Assembly (NCBI RefSeq): GCF_029223195.1
Contig: NZ_JARHUF010000006.1
Coordinates: 1-51,423 of the forward strand
DNA length: 51,423 nt
From: Vibrio sp. CAU 1672
Lineage (GTDB): Bacteria > Pseudomonadota > Gammaproteobacteria > Enterobacterales > Vibrionaceae
Reading direction: 5' to 3'
Shown piece after piece: positions 9,360-17,571 of this stretch. Position 1 is the first letter of the stretch, and every line of letters starts with the position of its first letter. Below the pieces are notes generated by a model. It was not told the DNA's origin, did no database searches, and was given only the letters and a program-made list of their open reading frames with translations. Both the position numbers and the translations under genes were made by a program.

Positions 9360-9520
9360 CGTTGATGACGCTCGGCTCAGCTTGAGCTTGTTATTTGTTA
9401 GCGGCACTGTTACGGGTGCTGCTTTATCGTCTAAGGCACATTCTAAATATAAACATTTTGGTTATTAACTCTATGCGCTTCTGTCCCAATGCGACGTTAT
9501 GAATCGATAGCCTTCTGTGC

Positions 9521-9550
9521 CAGAAAAGCTGTTATCATAGCTTCGGTATA
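9521..9550 (+). promoter_or_regulatory. Promoter-like repeat copy A upstream of the Sel1/SEC-C gene
   Basis: Contains an extended -10 element (TGTTATCAT, 9530-9538) placed inside a 5-bp inverted repeat AAGCT...AGCTT. It lies about 65-75 bases before the TTG start at 9605. A closely similar 28-base stretch (about 24 matches) occurs at 12576-12603, also upstream of a gene remnant. This is plausibly the promoter or operator of the next gene. Confidence 0.45.
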
Positions 9551-9604
9551 TTTTTCTATTATATTCAGATAGATTGGGACTTCAGACACAAGGCAATAAT
9601 TAAG

Positions 9605-11272
9605 TTGAACACTCTAAATGATATTGAGTTCCTCAATAGCTTCGACGAGGAGATAGGACTAGAGTATGAGCGAGCGAAACGTCTTTACAAATTAGCTCCA
9701 ATTCAAACGCTTATTATTCTCCGCGGATTGGCAACCAATATAAGTCTTTTGATGTTGACAGAGGTTGGTGAAGAGGAAAGGGATGCTGATCTATACGACC
9801 TAATAGTGAAGCTTCGCTCAACGAAATTCATCAACGGAAACATTATCGATAACCTCCATCAAATCCGGATAGCAGGAAACAAAGCTGCACATCCAGAACA
9901 ATTCTCAGTAGAAGAATTTAATTTCAGTAACTTAGCTAAAGAAACACTATTGGTGCTATGCGACACAATCGAGCTAATACGAACTTCGTTTCAAGGCCGT
10001 GAGGCTGTTTCGTACGGATTTACTGAGTCTACTGAAACTGATTTAGAAGACATGACATACAGAGCTTTGTTTGCAAACGATCCTCAAGCGAAATTCGATG
10101 TAGCTACCGCTTTGATACAGAAACGCAATCAAAGGTTGTATGAGACCTTTAATAACGACACCGATCAAATGTTTGTGACATTTTGTGAAGAAGATGGAGA
10201 TGAACTAAGAAATGCGCTCCACCTTTTGGAGTCAAGTTCGAACTACCGACACGCTGATAGCCAACTGATCCTAGGGCTTGCTTATATTGACGGTTTAGGC
10301 TGCGAAGTTGATATGGAAAAAGGCATTAACTGCCTGAGTGTCGCTGCATACGCAGACCATGATCTAGCCAAAGCATACTTTGGCTATTTTTTACTTGAGC
10401 TAGATGACAGAAGTGAAGAAGATACCCAAGAAGCATTAAGGTGTTTAGAGGAGTCCGCCCAAAAGCGCAACCCCTTAGCATTAAATGTCCTTAGCACAGA
10501 GTATGCTAGCGGGATTCTCGTAGAGAAAGACCTTGAACGGTCACTAGAACTACTGACTGAAGCGGCAAATTTAGGTTTTCCTGAATCACAATTTAAACTG
10601 GCTGAGTATTATCTTGATAAAAACAATCTCGATGACTACTGGTTATACATTAATCGCTCATTGTCAAATGGTCACGTACCTTCATTGCTTAGTGCGGGGC
10701 GGACATTAGCCCGTCAGTCTAGTGATAAAGAACAGCTAGGTGAAGCTCTTTCAAGTTATAGTAGATATATTGAAATAACGGATGACCCTATTGCTAGATT
10801 CGAATTTGGATTATTAGTTCTCAGACAAGCCGGAGATAATCCATATGAAATCAAAAAAGGCCTACAGGCGTTTGTATTTAGCTATCGAAACTCAGATTGC
10901 CCAACCAAGATCAAAAAAGAAATAGAAAAACTCTGTCCAAAGCACTTAAAGGTTCTAGGTAAATTTTTCATAAAAATGTCTTTTAGTGATAAAGAAGATA
11001 AAGATTGGACTGCGTTTTATTGTCAGTTTAATTCTGATGGGCACCCATTTAATTCACAGGAAACGATGTTAGATTCCATGCTGTCTTTATCCGAAAATCT
11101 ACAAACATCTTCAGTTGAAGAAATAAATAATAAAGTAAATTCAGTATTTTACATTCCCAAAAGAGCTACCCCACCACAGGGCCAAAATCCCATTCATCAC
11201 AAAATAGGGAGAAACAATATATGCCCTCTTTGTAACTCGGGAAAGAAATATAAACACTGTTGTGGTAGGTAG
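9605..11272 (+). CDS. DUF4145 - Sel1 repeat - SEC-C zinc motif protein
   Basis: A 555-aa cytosolic protein with three recognisable parts. Residues about 15-125 match the DUF4145 pattern (repeated helices, ending IRIAGNKAAHPE), a domain common in nucleases and defence proteins. Residues about 215-355 carry Sel1/TPR-like helical repeats (ALNVLSTEYASG, ESQFKLAEYYLD), which usually bind partner proteins. The last 21 residues form a SEC-C-type zinc motif ending KKYKHCC, but with Cys-x-x-Cys in place of the usual Cys-x-Cys. The start is TTG at 9605 and no nearby ATG fits better. It follows the JAMM gene by 245 bases on the same strand and has its own promoter-like element. Role unknown; an adaptor or sensor in a defence island is an inference. 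Confidence 0.75.
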   Translation: MNTLNDIEFLNSFDEEIGLEYERAKRLYKLAPIQTLIILRGLATNISLLMLTEVGEEERDADLYDLIVKLRSTKFINGNIIDNLHQIRIAGNKAAHPEQFSVEEFNFSNLAKETLLVLCDTIELIRTSFQGREAVSYGFTESTETDLEDMTYRALFANDPQAKFDVATALIQKRNQRLYETFNNDTDQMFVTFCEEDGDELRNALHLLESSSNYRHADSQLILGLAYIDGLGCEVDMEKGINCLSVAAYADHDLAKAYFGYFLLELDDRSEEDTQEALRCLEESAQKRNPLALNVLSTEYASGILVEKDLERSLELLTEAANLGFPESQFKLAEYYLDKNNLDDYWLYINRSLSNGHVPSLLSAGRTLARQSSDKEQLGEALSSYSRYIEITDDPIARFEFGLLVLRQAGDNPYEIKKGLQAFVFSYRNSDCPTKIKKEIEKLCPKHLKVLGKFFIKMSFSDKEDKDWTAFYCQFNSDGHPFNSQETMLDSMLSLSENLQTSSVEEINNKVNSVFYIPKRATPPQGQNPIHHKIGRNNICPLCNSGKKYKHCCGR

Positions 11273-11393
11273 TTCTCCTGTTGTAACCAACCCCGATAAC
11301 TTGAGAAAAACGACGTAGAGCGCTGCATCTAAGTCGCTTCTGTTCCAATCCAATCGGAAGGCAACACTTATTTTTAGCTGAAAGTGAATGTCA

Positions 11394-12356
11394 CTATACT
11401 TGTTGCGCGATTCTTAACAGTGGTATCACAAAATCATGAAGTTGCTTCTCTATAGATTCTACTGTTGTTAGCGTACTCGGCAATATAGTTGACATTGGAG
11501 CCTCGATATCAACGACCGGATCTTTCCCATGAGTTCTGTCTACTGTCCTCTTACAAATGGATACTTCAGAACCAAAATCAAGTCGTTTCACGGCTTGATA
11601 AATATCTTCTTGCCTATTTGGATTCGCTGTAAGTCGAACAAGGAAACGTTCAGGCTTAATAGGATTCACGTAAACCGTACTAGCTAGATTTGCATTTTCA
11701 TGCTCAAAATACCGCTCAACAATGTCACCAACGCCAATTTTCCAACCACCTTGTTGCGCCCGAACCTCCGTTGTTCCCCAAAACTTAGAGAAATTCTCAC
11801 GTTGCTCTCTTGGTGCTTGACGAGATAAGTCACCAATTGTCGGGTTCGGTGGAACGAAACCCATATATTCAAAACCAGATTTAAGCTCTTGTACTAGCGG
11901 GTTGCTATCTCCAACCAACAAGTCGTAAAAATCCCGCCAAAGGAAGTGCGATTTATCTTCTGGTTTAAGGTATCTTGGATGATTCAAAACAGACGGTGAT
12001 GGTGGCTTCAAACTAGTCCGGATATACATAACGCCGTCGACGTCGAGCTTAAGATAACGTTCTAGTTGCTGCAAATAGTCGGTATGCTCATTTCCTACCG
12101 TTTCCATAGCATCTAATTTGTTTTCACAAAGTAGGATGGTTTTGTCATCAAAGACCAACTTCATATCCGGTCGGCAGTTTGGATAAATACTTTGAGTCTC
12201 AACACTCACTAACTGCTTGGTACATTCTTGCCCAAACACAAGCTGGACAAAAGCGTTACTAAATTGATCAGATGAATTAAGACAAGCGGCAAAAAATTCG
12301 GTTAAGTGGTCTTCTCGGGCTTGGGTTAATTTTTGGGTGTTTCGAAACAGGCTCAT
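11394..12356 (-). CDS. PD-(D/E)XK nuclease superfamily protein
   Basis: A 320-aa lone gene reading leftwards, converging on the Sel1/SEC-C gene. The first 80 residues show the nuclease core. An acidic helix (REDHLTEFF, about 14-22) comes first, then P63-D64 in CRPDMKL and E78-N-K80 in LLCENK, with a following helix carrying glutamines. This is the PD-x(n)-ExK layout of the PD-(D/E)XK superfamily, as in PDDEXK_14-type defence nucleases. The remaining 240 residues resemble no domain I know. There is no signal peptide. It has no methylase partner, so it is either a stand-alone restriction/abortive-infection effector or one part of a system with its convergent neighbour. The fold call is good; its target is unknown. 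Confidence 0.75.
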   Translation of the reverse strand: MSLFRNTQKLTQAREDHLTEFFAACLNSSDQFSNAFVQLVFGQECTKQLVSVETQSIYPNCRPDMKLVFDDKTILLCENKLDAMETVGNEHTDYLQQLERYLKLDVDGVMYIRTSLKPPSPSVLNHPRYLKPEDKSHFLWRDFYDLLVGDSNPLVQELKSGFEYMGFVPPNPTIGDLSRQAPREQRENFSKFWGTTEVRAQQGGWKIGVGDIVERYFEHENANLASTVYVNPIKPERFLVRLTANPNRQEDIYQAVKRLDFGSEVSICKRTVDRTHGKDPVVDIEAPMSTILPSTLTTVESIEKQLHDFVIPLLRIAQQV

Positions 12357-12641
12357 ATTTCGCTATGTGTTTTAAGTAATTAGCTATTTAGCATATGGCG
12401 ATATCGTAAGAAATGCTGGGATGTTGAACGAATAACTCACAAATTTTTAGCGAAGCTGAATTGCTATTGTCCCGTATCGAGCTAAAGAATAAACCAGAGT
12501 TGAAACGTGATTCTTTAGTGCTCGGTGAGAGTCAAACACCGACTTCCTAACAAGTATCCGTTTCCTCGATAGCTAGGAAAGCTGTTGGCATAGCTTCCGT
12601 ATTTATTTTTTCTGCTCAAATCGATAGTCAGAAGTGGAATA
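12357..12641. other. Non-coding stretch with possible gene scar
   Basis: This lies upstream of the nuclease gene and must hold its promoter near 12357-12420. About 12425-12550 contains an open frame without a start codon that ends in TAA and looks coding-like (it includes SEAELLLSRIELK). It may be a remnant of a lost gene that I cannot name. The second copy of the promoter-like repeat is at 12576-12603. Confidence 0.3.
12576..12603 (+). repeat. Promoter-like repeat copy B
   Basis: About 24 of 28 bases match the stretch near 9524-9551. The AAGCT...AGCTT inverted repeat is kept, but the -10-like hexamer is changed (TTGGCAT instead of TTATCAT). It stands just before the LysR C-terminal remnant. 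It may be a dead promoter/operator or the trace of a duplication. Confidence 0.4.
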
Positions 12642-12803
12642 GTGGTGTTTCTGGCGTGGTTGATCGGAGAAGAGCTGAAGAATGGAAACCTGGTTTCTGT
12701 AATGGATGACTATCTGGCATCGACTAGTTCAGGTAAGCAAGTTAATTTTGATCTTTACCTGGAGATGAACAGCCTTGTGGCAAAGGTGAGGGTTACACAG
12801 TGA
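12642..12803 (+). pseudogene. C-terminal remnant of a LysR-family regulator
   Basis: An open stretch of 53 codons without a start codon, ending in TGA. The translated piece (WLIGEELKNGNLVSVMDDY) has the typical LysR end pattern, in which a short helix and a glycine-leucine-valine turn precede an acidic Asp-Tyr. Everything upstream, including the helix-turn-helix, is missing. It probably marks where an integration or deletion next to tRNA-Arg destroyed a chromosomal gene. The identification rests on one short motif. Confidence 0.4.
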
Positions 12804-12845
12804 GATAAGTCTTGTTTGATTCTCCAGCACTTACCCTAGAATCAG

Positions 12846-12874
12846 TTGAAAGCTCAGGCACAGTCCTGTACGAT
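12846..12874 (+). promoter_or_regulatory. tRNA-Arg promoter
   Basis: TTGAAA at 12846-12851 and TACGAT at 12869-12874 are separated by 17 bases. The following stretch is GC-rich (CCCGCG), the discriminator expected of stringently controlled stable-RNA promoters. It is about 31 bases from the tRNA 5' end. Confidence 0.6.
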
Positions 12875-12905
12875 TCATCCCGCGTGACTGTGCTTACAGT
12901 AGAAA

Positions 12906-12982
12906 GCGCCCTTAGCTCAGCTGGATAGAGCACGTCCCTTCTAAGGATGTGGTCGTAGGTTCGAATCCTACAGGGCGTGCCA
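12906..12982 (+). tRNA. tRNA-Arg(TCT)
   Basis: A 77-base tRNA with an encoded CCA end. The acceptor stem GCGCCCT pairs with AGGGCGT (a G-U at the first pair), and the T-loop GTTCGAATC is canonical. The anticodon loop CTTCTAA gives anticodon TCT, which reads AGA (and AGG by wobble). It is a single-gene unit with its own promoter and terminator. tRNA-Arg genes are common integration targets, and here the gene stands at the right edge of the accessory island. Confidence 0.96.
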
Positions 12983-12992
12983 TTTATTCTAG

Positions 12993-13028
12993 AAAGCCCC
13001 GATAACTCAATGAGTTATCGGGGCTTTT
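12993..13028 (+). terminator. Terminator of tRNA-Arg
   Basis: A 17-bp perfect inverted repeat (12993-13009 with 13011-13027) ends in TTTT, ten bases after the tRNA CCA end. It is a strong intrinsic terminator with a GC-rich base (GCCCCG/CGGGGC). Confidence 0.9.
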
Positions 13029-13358
13029 GCGTTCTGGTGACACCATGGTTTCGCAGGTATGTCCATCTTGGCTGCGTCCTCCCCCCTGCATTTCCGCCTT
13101 CTGACGATGTTCAATGGACACCGGGAGCTTCATTGCCGCCTCGTCAGCCTCAGCCTTTTTATTCTTCGTAGCAAGGGCCGCCGGGGGGCGCTGCTTGCTA
13201 ACCGGTTTAGCTCCAACGCCTGCCATTTTTTGGGGGGAAATGCCCCTCCAACCGAAGTTTTGAGTCTTATTTCTAGGTGTTAGTTTGTCATGGAATCTAA
13301 TTACTACGAGCTGATTTTTTTAGTGAAGTAGAGTTGTTTACCCTACACAGGATAATAA
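13029..13358. other. Intergenic region without a clear gene
   Basis: A minus-strand open frame starts at 13226 (MAGVGAKPVSKQRPP) but runs through the tRNA terminator to 12984, and no family is recognisable. Its first 40 or so residues are Lys/Ala-rich and could be the truncated front of a foreign gene. Nothing else could be supported here. Confidence 0.3.
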
Positions 13359-13667
13359 AACCATGTTAAACAAGCGGCTGATATTGAGTCGTTCAACAAA
13401 GGCGGTCAGGGGCAGCGCATGACCAATGATTTTGGTAAAGATAGCGGTCTGATCGGCTCTTCTTACCAGTGGGATGCGGTTTTCTCTGACGGGGACATGT
13501 ATAAAGCCGGCCTGAATGGGCAGGGTATCTATGTTTCACCTGAAACCGATACGGCTATTGTTTGGTTCTCAACCGCCTATCGTAACAGCTACTCTGCGGC
13601 GAGCTGTTGTCGAGCAACACTTCCGCTAATTGGCGCTTTCGCTAAGCGAGAGTTAAGCCGCAACTAG
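13359..13667 (+). pseudogene. C-terminal remnant of a serine hydrolase (class C beta-lactamase-like)
   Basis: An open frame of about 100 codons without its own credible start. The internal ATG at 13419 has no upstream part of the fold. The segment with YQWDAVFSDGDMYKAGLNGQ followed by GIYVSPETDTAIVWFST matches the end of penicillin-binding-protein-like serine hydrolases, where the HGGQG-type motif (here LNGQG) closes the active site. The catalytic SxxK and YxN motifs should lie upstream and are absent. It is therefore a 5'-truncated relic beside the tRNA-Arg gene. Confidence 0.65.
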
Positions 13668-13683
13668 GGCCTTGCCCTTATCA

Positions 13684-13715
13684 GGCCGATACTACTTTTA
13701 AATAGTATCGGCCTT
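13684..13715 (+). terminator. Hairpin after the serine hydrolase remnant
   Basis: An 11-bp perfect inverted repeat (13684-13694 with 13703-13713) lies 17 bases after the remnant's stop codon. The T-run is short, so it is only a moderate intrinsic terminator. It is likely the surviving terminator of the lost gene. Confidence 0.55.
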
Positions 13716-13746
13716 GGCTATATTGTGACTAAGCAAAACTAAATTA

Positions 13747-14643
13747 TTGATAATTATTGTGTTTTCTATTGAGCAAATCCATACCTTCCGCCATGTCTAC
13801 GCTTGTGGCTCATATATAAAAGCCGCACGCCTGATGGGTAGAGATCGAAGTACGATACGCGGCCATATTGTCGCCATGGAAGACATGATGAACACGACGC
13901 TCTTTACGGTTGAAGGCCGGCATGCCACACCCACGGCCGCTGCACACCGCTTGATCTCCCGGGCAATCAATCTTAGTAAACAGGCGGAAGATTTTGAACT
14001 GATAGCCCTCTCTGTCGATGAAAATGTCTCCAGCAGCCTGACGATCCTCTACGATGCGATGCTACCAGCAAAAATTATCACGGCCGTTGACCAGCAAGTG
14101 CTTGCCCAATATCCACATACTAAGCTCAACTGGCGTCAGGCATCGCGAAGCAGTGCTTATGCCGCGTTAGAGCAGGGCGAATGTCACTTTGCACTGATGG
14201 CATCTGAAAATAAGCCTATTACTCAAGCCCGGGTCGCTTCCATTCATTTGGGTTCCATCGCCTTTGGGGCATTTTGCCGTCCGGGAGCGTCGCTGGTTTC
14301 CGCAGAATCATTGAACGGCCTTCGGCTGAACGAACAGCTTTTTATCAGTACAACGGAGCAAGGCGATTTGTGTGGTACCCCCATCGCTAACGAATCTCGC
14401 TATGCCGGAAGCCTGCCTGTGCTGATTGCGCTGATGGACGATACACGCTGGGCTTCCCTGTCCAAGGAGCTGGCCAAGCCGTATGTCGATAGTGGCCAAT
14501 TAGTGGAAATTAAGCTCAATGATCTGAGCCCTCGTTATTCCCAGGGGGTCTGCGCGTTTTATCCTTTGAGTAAAGAAAGCTCGCCGTATTTTCAGGCTTA
14601 CGTTGAAATTCTGCGAAGTGTCTGTGATGAGCTTATGGTATGA
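13747..14643 (+). CDS. LysR-family transcriptional regulator
   Basis: A 298-aa DNA-binding regulator. Residues about 5-65 form the winged helix-turn-helix (SYIKAARLMGRDRSTIRGHI, then TLFTVEGRHATPTAAA), and the remainder is the periplasmic-binding-like effector domain. The start is uncertain: TTG at 13747 or GTG at 13759, neither with a clear ribosome-binding site. The GTG gives MFSIEQIHTFRHV and fits the family better. Its neighbours are a serine hydrolase relic and a convergent membrane protein, so its target cannot be guessed. The second helix is a little unusual for the family (DRSTIRGH), but there is no sign of damage. Confidence 0.88.
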   Translation: MIIIVFSIEQIHTFRHVYACGSYIKAARLMGRDRSTIRGHIVAMEDMMNTTLFTVEGRHATPTAAAHRLISRAINLSKQAEDFELIALSVDENVSSSLTILYDAMLPAKIITAVDQQVLAQYPHTKLNWRQASRSSAYAALEQGECHFALMASENKPITQARVASIHLGSIAFGAFCRPGASLVSAESLNGLRLNEQLFISTTEQGDLCGTPIANESRYAGSLPVLIALMDDTRWASLSKELAKPYVDSGQLVEIKLNDLSPRYSQGVCAFYPLSKESSPYFQAYVEILRSVCDELMV

Positions 14644-14769
14644 GATGCTAAACCAAGGTCAGATGAACGGCGTGATCTGGGGGTAACTCTCCAACGCAGC
14701 CAACGGGTTGATACTAAAGTCGGCCTGATGAAGGTTTGCGCGTGATTTTCGCTATGAATATCTGCGATG

Positions 14770-16065
14770 TCATACATCAGGCGGCAGAGTCTGAGCAGTA
14801 TGGGATACTTTTACTTTTAAAATACGGTTGTTTTTCATCGTTAGGATCTCAAAACGCCACTGTTGGTAGTCAATAATCTCCCCTTGTGCAGGGACGCGGT
14901 CGATCAGCCAGCTCAAAAAGCCGTTGAGGGTTTGGAATCGTTCACTCTCTTCTCCTTCCAGGCTGGTCACGCCAAGCTTGTGTTTAAGCTCATTGAGCGG
15001 GATCAGGGCATCCATCAGCCAGCTGCCATCGTCTAATTGTTGTGCCCAGATTTGTTGTGGTGCCGTGCCCAGCTCGCCGGCAATGGCCTCAAGCAGGTCG
15101 TAGTGGGTTACCAATCCTTGCAGGTCACCGTACTCATCGACAATAAATGCCATCTCAGTACTGGTACCATGCATGTAATTGAGCAGCGGTAAGCCTTTAA
15201 TTGATTCCGGAACAAAACGCGGGCGCTGTAAATGTTTCATTAGTGTGGCGGGTTCGAGCCTTTGATATTCATCCAATAAAACTTTTGAAGAAATCGTGCC
15301 GATAATGTTGTCCAGGCCGCCACGACATACTGGCCAAACCGAGTGCCGCGTCTGGCGTAAACTGCTAAGCGCCTGTTCGATGGGCTGATCGACGTCCAGG
15401 TAGTGAATGTCGCCGCGCGGGGTCATTAGTGAAGAGGCGAAGCGGTCATTCAGGTGCAGCAGGTTACGGATCATTACTTGCTCTTGGGGTTCAATTGCGC
15501 CGGACTCAGAGCCTTCGCTGACGACGGCGAAGATATCCTCTTCAGTGACGATCTCATTTGGCGGATTTTGCTGACGGAACACTTTGAGCAGGGTATCGGT
15601 AGAAAAGGTCAGCAGCAGGACAAACGGGGTAGTGAGCTTCGCCAGCCAGTGGATCGGATAGGCGACAATCACCGCAATGGTCTCGGCGTTGTTTTGGGCA
15701 AACCGTTTGGGCACCAGCTCGCCAATCACGATGGCAAAATAGGTGATGACCGCGACTACACTGGTGGTGGCGACAATGATGGCCAGCTCTTTTTCCATCC
15801 CGCGGGCGAGGAGCCATTGCTGAAAGGGTTGTGATAAGGTGGCTTCACCAAAAATACCACTCAAGATCCCAATCGCGGTGATGCCAATTTGGATGGTTGA
15901 AAGAAACAGAGTGGGATCGCCTTTGAGTTTTAACGCCAGCTCTGCCGCAGAACTGTTCTCTGCGATCACTTTTAAGCGCCCCCTTTTTGCCGCCACCAGC
16001 GCGATTTCTGACATGGCAAACACGCCGTTCAGCATGATCAATCCAGCAAGCAACAAAACGTCCAT
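14770..16065 (-). CDS. CorC/HlyC-type membrane protein (DUF21, CBS pair, CorC_HlyC)
   Basis: An inner-membrane protein of the CNNM/CorC family, linked to magnesium or other cation export and to resistance phenotypes. The DUF21 domain with about four membrane segments begins at LLLAGLIMLNGVFAMSEIA. Two CBS modules follow (around SSLMTPRGDIHYLD and MAFIVDEYGDLQG), then the C-terminal CorC_HlyC domain. I chose the ATG at 16065 because it puts the first membrane helix at the N-terminus as in relatives. The upstream ATG at 16158 adds 31 residues that look non-coding. It is similar in plan to E. coli YtfL. Substrate unknown. Confidence 0.88.
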   Translation of the reverse strand: MDVLLLAGLIMLNGVFAMSEIALVAAKRGRLKVIAENSSAAELALKLKGDPTLFLSTIQIGITAIGILSGIFGEATLSQPFQQWLLARGMEKELAIIVATTSVVAVITYFAIVIGELVPKRFAQNNAETIAVIVAYPIHWLAKLTTPFVLLLTFSTDTLLKVFRQQNPPNEIVTEEDIFAVVSEGSESGAIEPQEQVMIRNLLHLNDRFASSLMTPRGDIHYLDVDQPIEQALSSLRQTRHSVWPVCRGGLDNIIGTISSKVLLDEYQRLEPATLMKHLQRPRFVPESIKGLPLLNYMHGTSTEMAFIVDEYGDLQGLVTHYDLLEAIAGELGTAPQQIWAQQLDDGSWLMDALIPLNELKHKLGVTSLEGEESERFQTLNGFLSWLIDRVPAQGEIIDYQQWRFEILTMKNNRILKVKVSHTAQTLPPDV

Positions 16066-16278
16066 GAGGTTATCCGGTGATGAGCATATTTTAAGAATAG
16101 CGGCCCGGTGCTGATTTTCGCGTGAAGTCGCACATAAATTGCTTTTTATCAGAGGCATAACCGACAGCAGAGCGTCACTTGTGGTTGGCCGAACAGTGAG
16201 TCGGGTCTGTTTGTGGATCTGTTACTCTGCCCGGATTCTGGTACACTACGCGCCCATTTCATCGAATGAGATATTTCT

Positions 16279-17487
16279 ATGCCATTTTCCAAGCTGGGGT
16301 TAAGTGCTCCTATCGTTCAGGCGCTTACCGGGTTGGGTTACCAAAAGCCGACCACTATTCAGCAAAAAGCGATTCCGATTGTGCTGGAGGGGAAAAACCT
16401 GATTGCAGCGGCGCAAACCGGTACCGGTAAAACCGCCAGTTTTGTGTTGCCATTGCTGCAGCGGTTAAGTGGCAGAGAAACCCAGCGCAAAAAGCGCGCG
16501 CGGGCGATCATCTTAACTCCGACACGCGAGCTGGCGTTGCAGGTTCATCAGAGTATTGAAGCTTATGGCCAGCACCTGTCGCTGCGTTCGACCGCCATCT
16601 TTGGCGGGGTGGCGGCAGAACCACAAAAGCAAGCGCTGATCGAAGGTGTTGACATTGTCGTGAGTACCCCCGGCCGTTTGATTGATCTTTACGGGCAGCG
16701 TGCGATCCACTTTGATGAAGTTGAAACCCTGGTATTGGATGAAGCGGATAAAATGCTGGATATGGGCTTTATCGATGCGATTGACAAGATCATCGATCGT
16801 TTGCCTGTAGATGTACAAAGCCTGCTGTTTTCTGCCACGCTGTCGAACCCGGTACGCGATTTGGCCAAAAATGCGATCGTCAATCCGCAAGAGATCACCA
16901 TTACCAAGCACAGTGCCTCCAAATCGAACATTAAGCAGTGGATTACCACGGTAGACAAAGATAAAAAATCTGCCCTGCTGAGCCATTTGCTTAACGAGCA
17001 CCGCTGGTCGCAAGCGCTGATCTTTATTGAAACCAAACATGGCGCTGCCAAGCTGGTCAGCCAGCTGGAAAAACGCGGCATTCAAGCCGAGGCCTTTCAT
17101 AGTGGCCGCAACCAGGCGGTGCGTCAGCAGTTGATTGAACGGTTCAAATCGGGCGAGATTCAGTACCTGGTGGCAACCGGGGTAGCGGCACGTGGTATCG
17201 ACATTGATAACCTGCCGGTAGTGATCAACTACGACCTGCCTTATCCGGCGGATGAGTATGTGCACCGCATTGGCCGTACCGGCCGTGCCGATGCCGAGGG
17301 TGAGGCGGTGTCACTGGTATCGAAAGACGATTTCAAGAACTTGTGTATGATCGAAAGCCGGCTCGGGCATTTATTGCAACGTGTCGAGGTTGAAGGGTTT
17401 GCGCCACGAAAAGCGGTACCGATTTCGATCTTAAACTATGTGCCGAAGCACAAACGTAAGCCGCAAGCGGATAAACCGCCGCGCTAG
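16279..17487 (+). CDS. rhlE: DEAD-box ATP-dependent RNA helicase, RhlE-like
   Basis: A 402-aa RNA helicase that remodels structured RNA, probably in ribosome assembly and RNA turnover. All DEAD motifs are present: the Q motif (PTTIQQKAIP), AQTGTGKT near 55-62, PTRELALQ, TPGRL, DEAD in VLDEADKML, SAT, and HRIGRTGR near the end. The tail is short and basic (KHKRKPQADKPPR), as in the shorter RhlE-type proteins. It diverges from the CorC-like gene, and an extended -10 (TGGTACACT near 16239-16247) lies about 32 bases upstream. A bidirectional terminator follows. Several DEAD paralogues exist in Vibrio, so the exact symbol is uncertain. Confidence 0.85.
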   Translation: MPFSKLGLSAPIVQALTGLGYQKPTTIQQKAIPIVLEGKNLIAAAQTGTGKTASFVLPLLQRLSGRETQRKKRARAIILTPTRELALQVHQSIEAYGQHLSLRSTAIFGGVAAEPQKQALIEGVDIVVSTPGRLIDLYGQRAIHFDEVETLVLDEADKMLDMGFIDAIDKIIDRLPVDVQSLLFSATLSNPVRDLAKNAIVNPQEITITKHSASKSNIKQWITTVDKDKKSALLSHLLNEHRWSQALIFIETKHGAAKLVSQLEKRGIQAEAFHSGRNQAVRQQLIERFKSGEIQYLVATGVAARGIDIDNLPVVINYDLPYPADEYVHRIGRTGRADAEGEAVSLVSKDDFKNLCMIESRLGHLLQRVEVEGFAPRKAVPISILNYVPKHKRKPQADKPPR

Positions 17488-17515
17488 CCAGGGCAAAAAT
17501 AGCTCACAGACAGTA

Positions 17516-17543
17516 AAGAAGCCGCATGATAATGCGGCTTCTT
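17516..17543. terminator. Bidirectional terminator between helicase and BCCT genes
   Basis: A perfect 12-bp inverted repeat (17516-17527 with 17532-17543) with a 4-base loop, starting with AAGAA and ending with TTCTT. It lies between two convergent genes and can serve both. Confidence 0.8.
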
Positions 17544-17571
17544 GCTATCTGAATAACTGAGTTGAGGATGC

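Noticed and set aside
9360..9604. Possible integron attC site between the JAMM and Sel1 genes
   Set aside because: Searched for RYYYAAC/GTTRRRY core pairs with a palindromic middle; none with correct spacing was found, and no integron integrase is in the window.
12984..13226. 80-aa minus-strand frame starting MAGVGAKP
   Set aside because: It reads through the tRNA-Arg terminator and has no recognisable family. Kept only as a possible truncated front of a foreign gene.
16513..17265. 250-aa frame antisense to the RhlE-like helicase
   Set aside because: It is the complement of a strongly conserved coding region, with no domain of its own.
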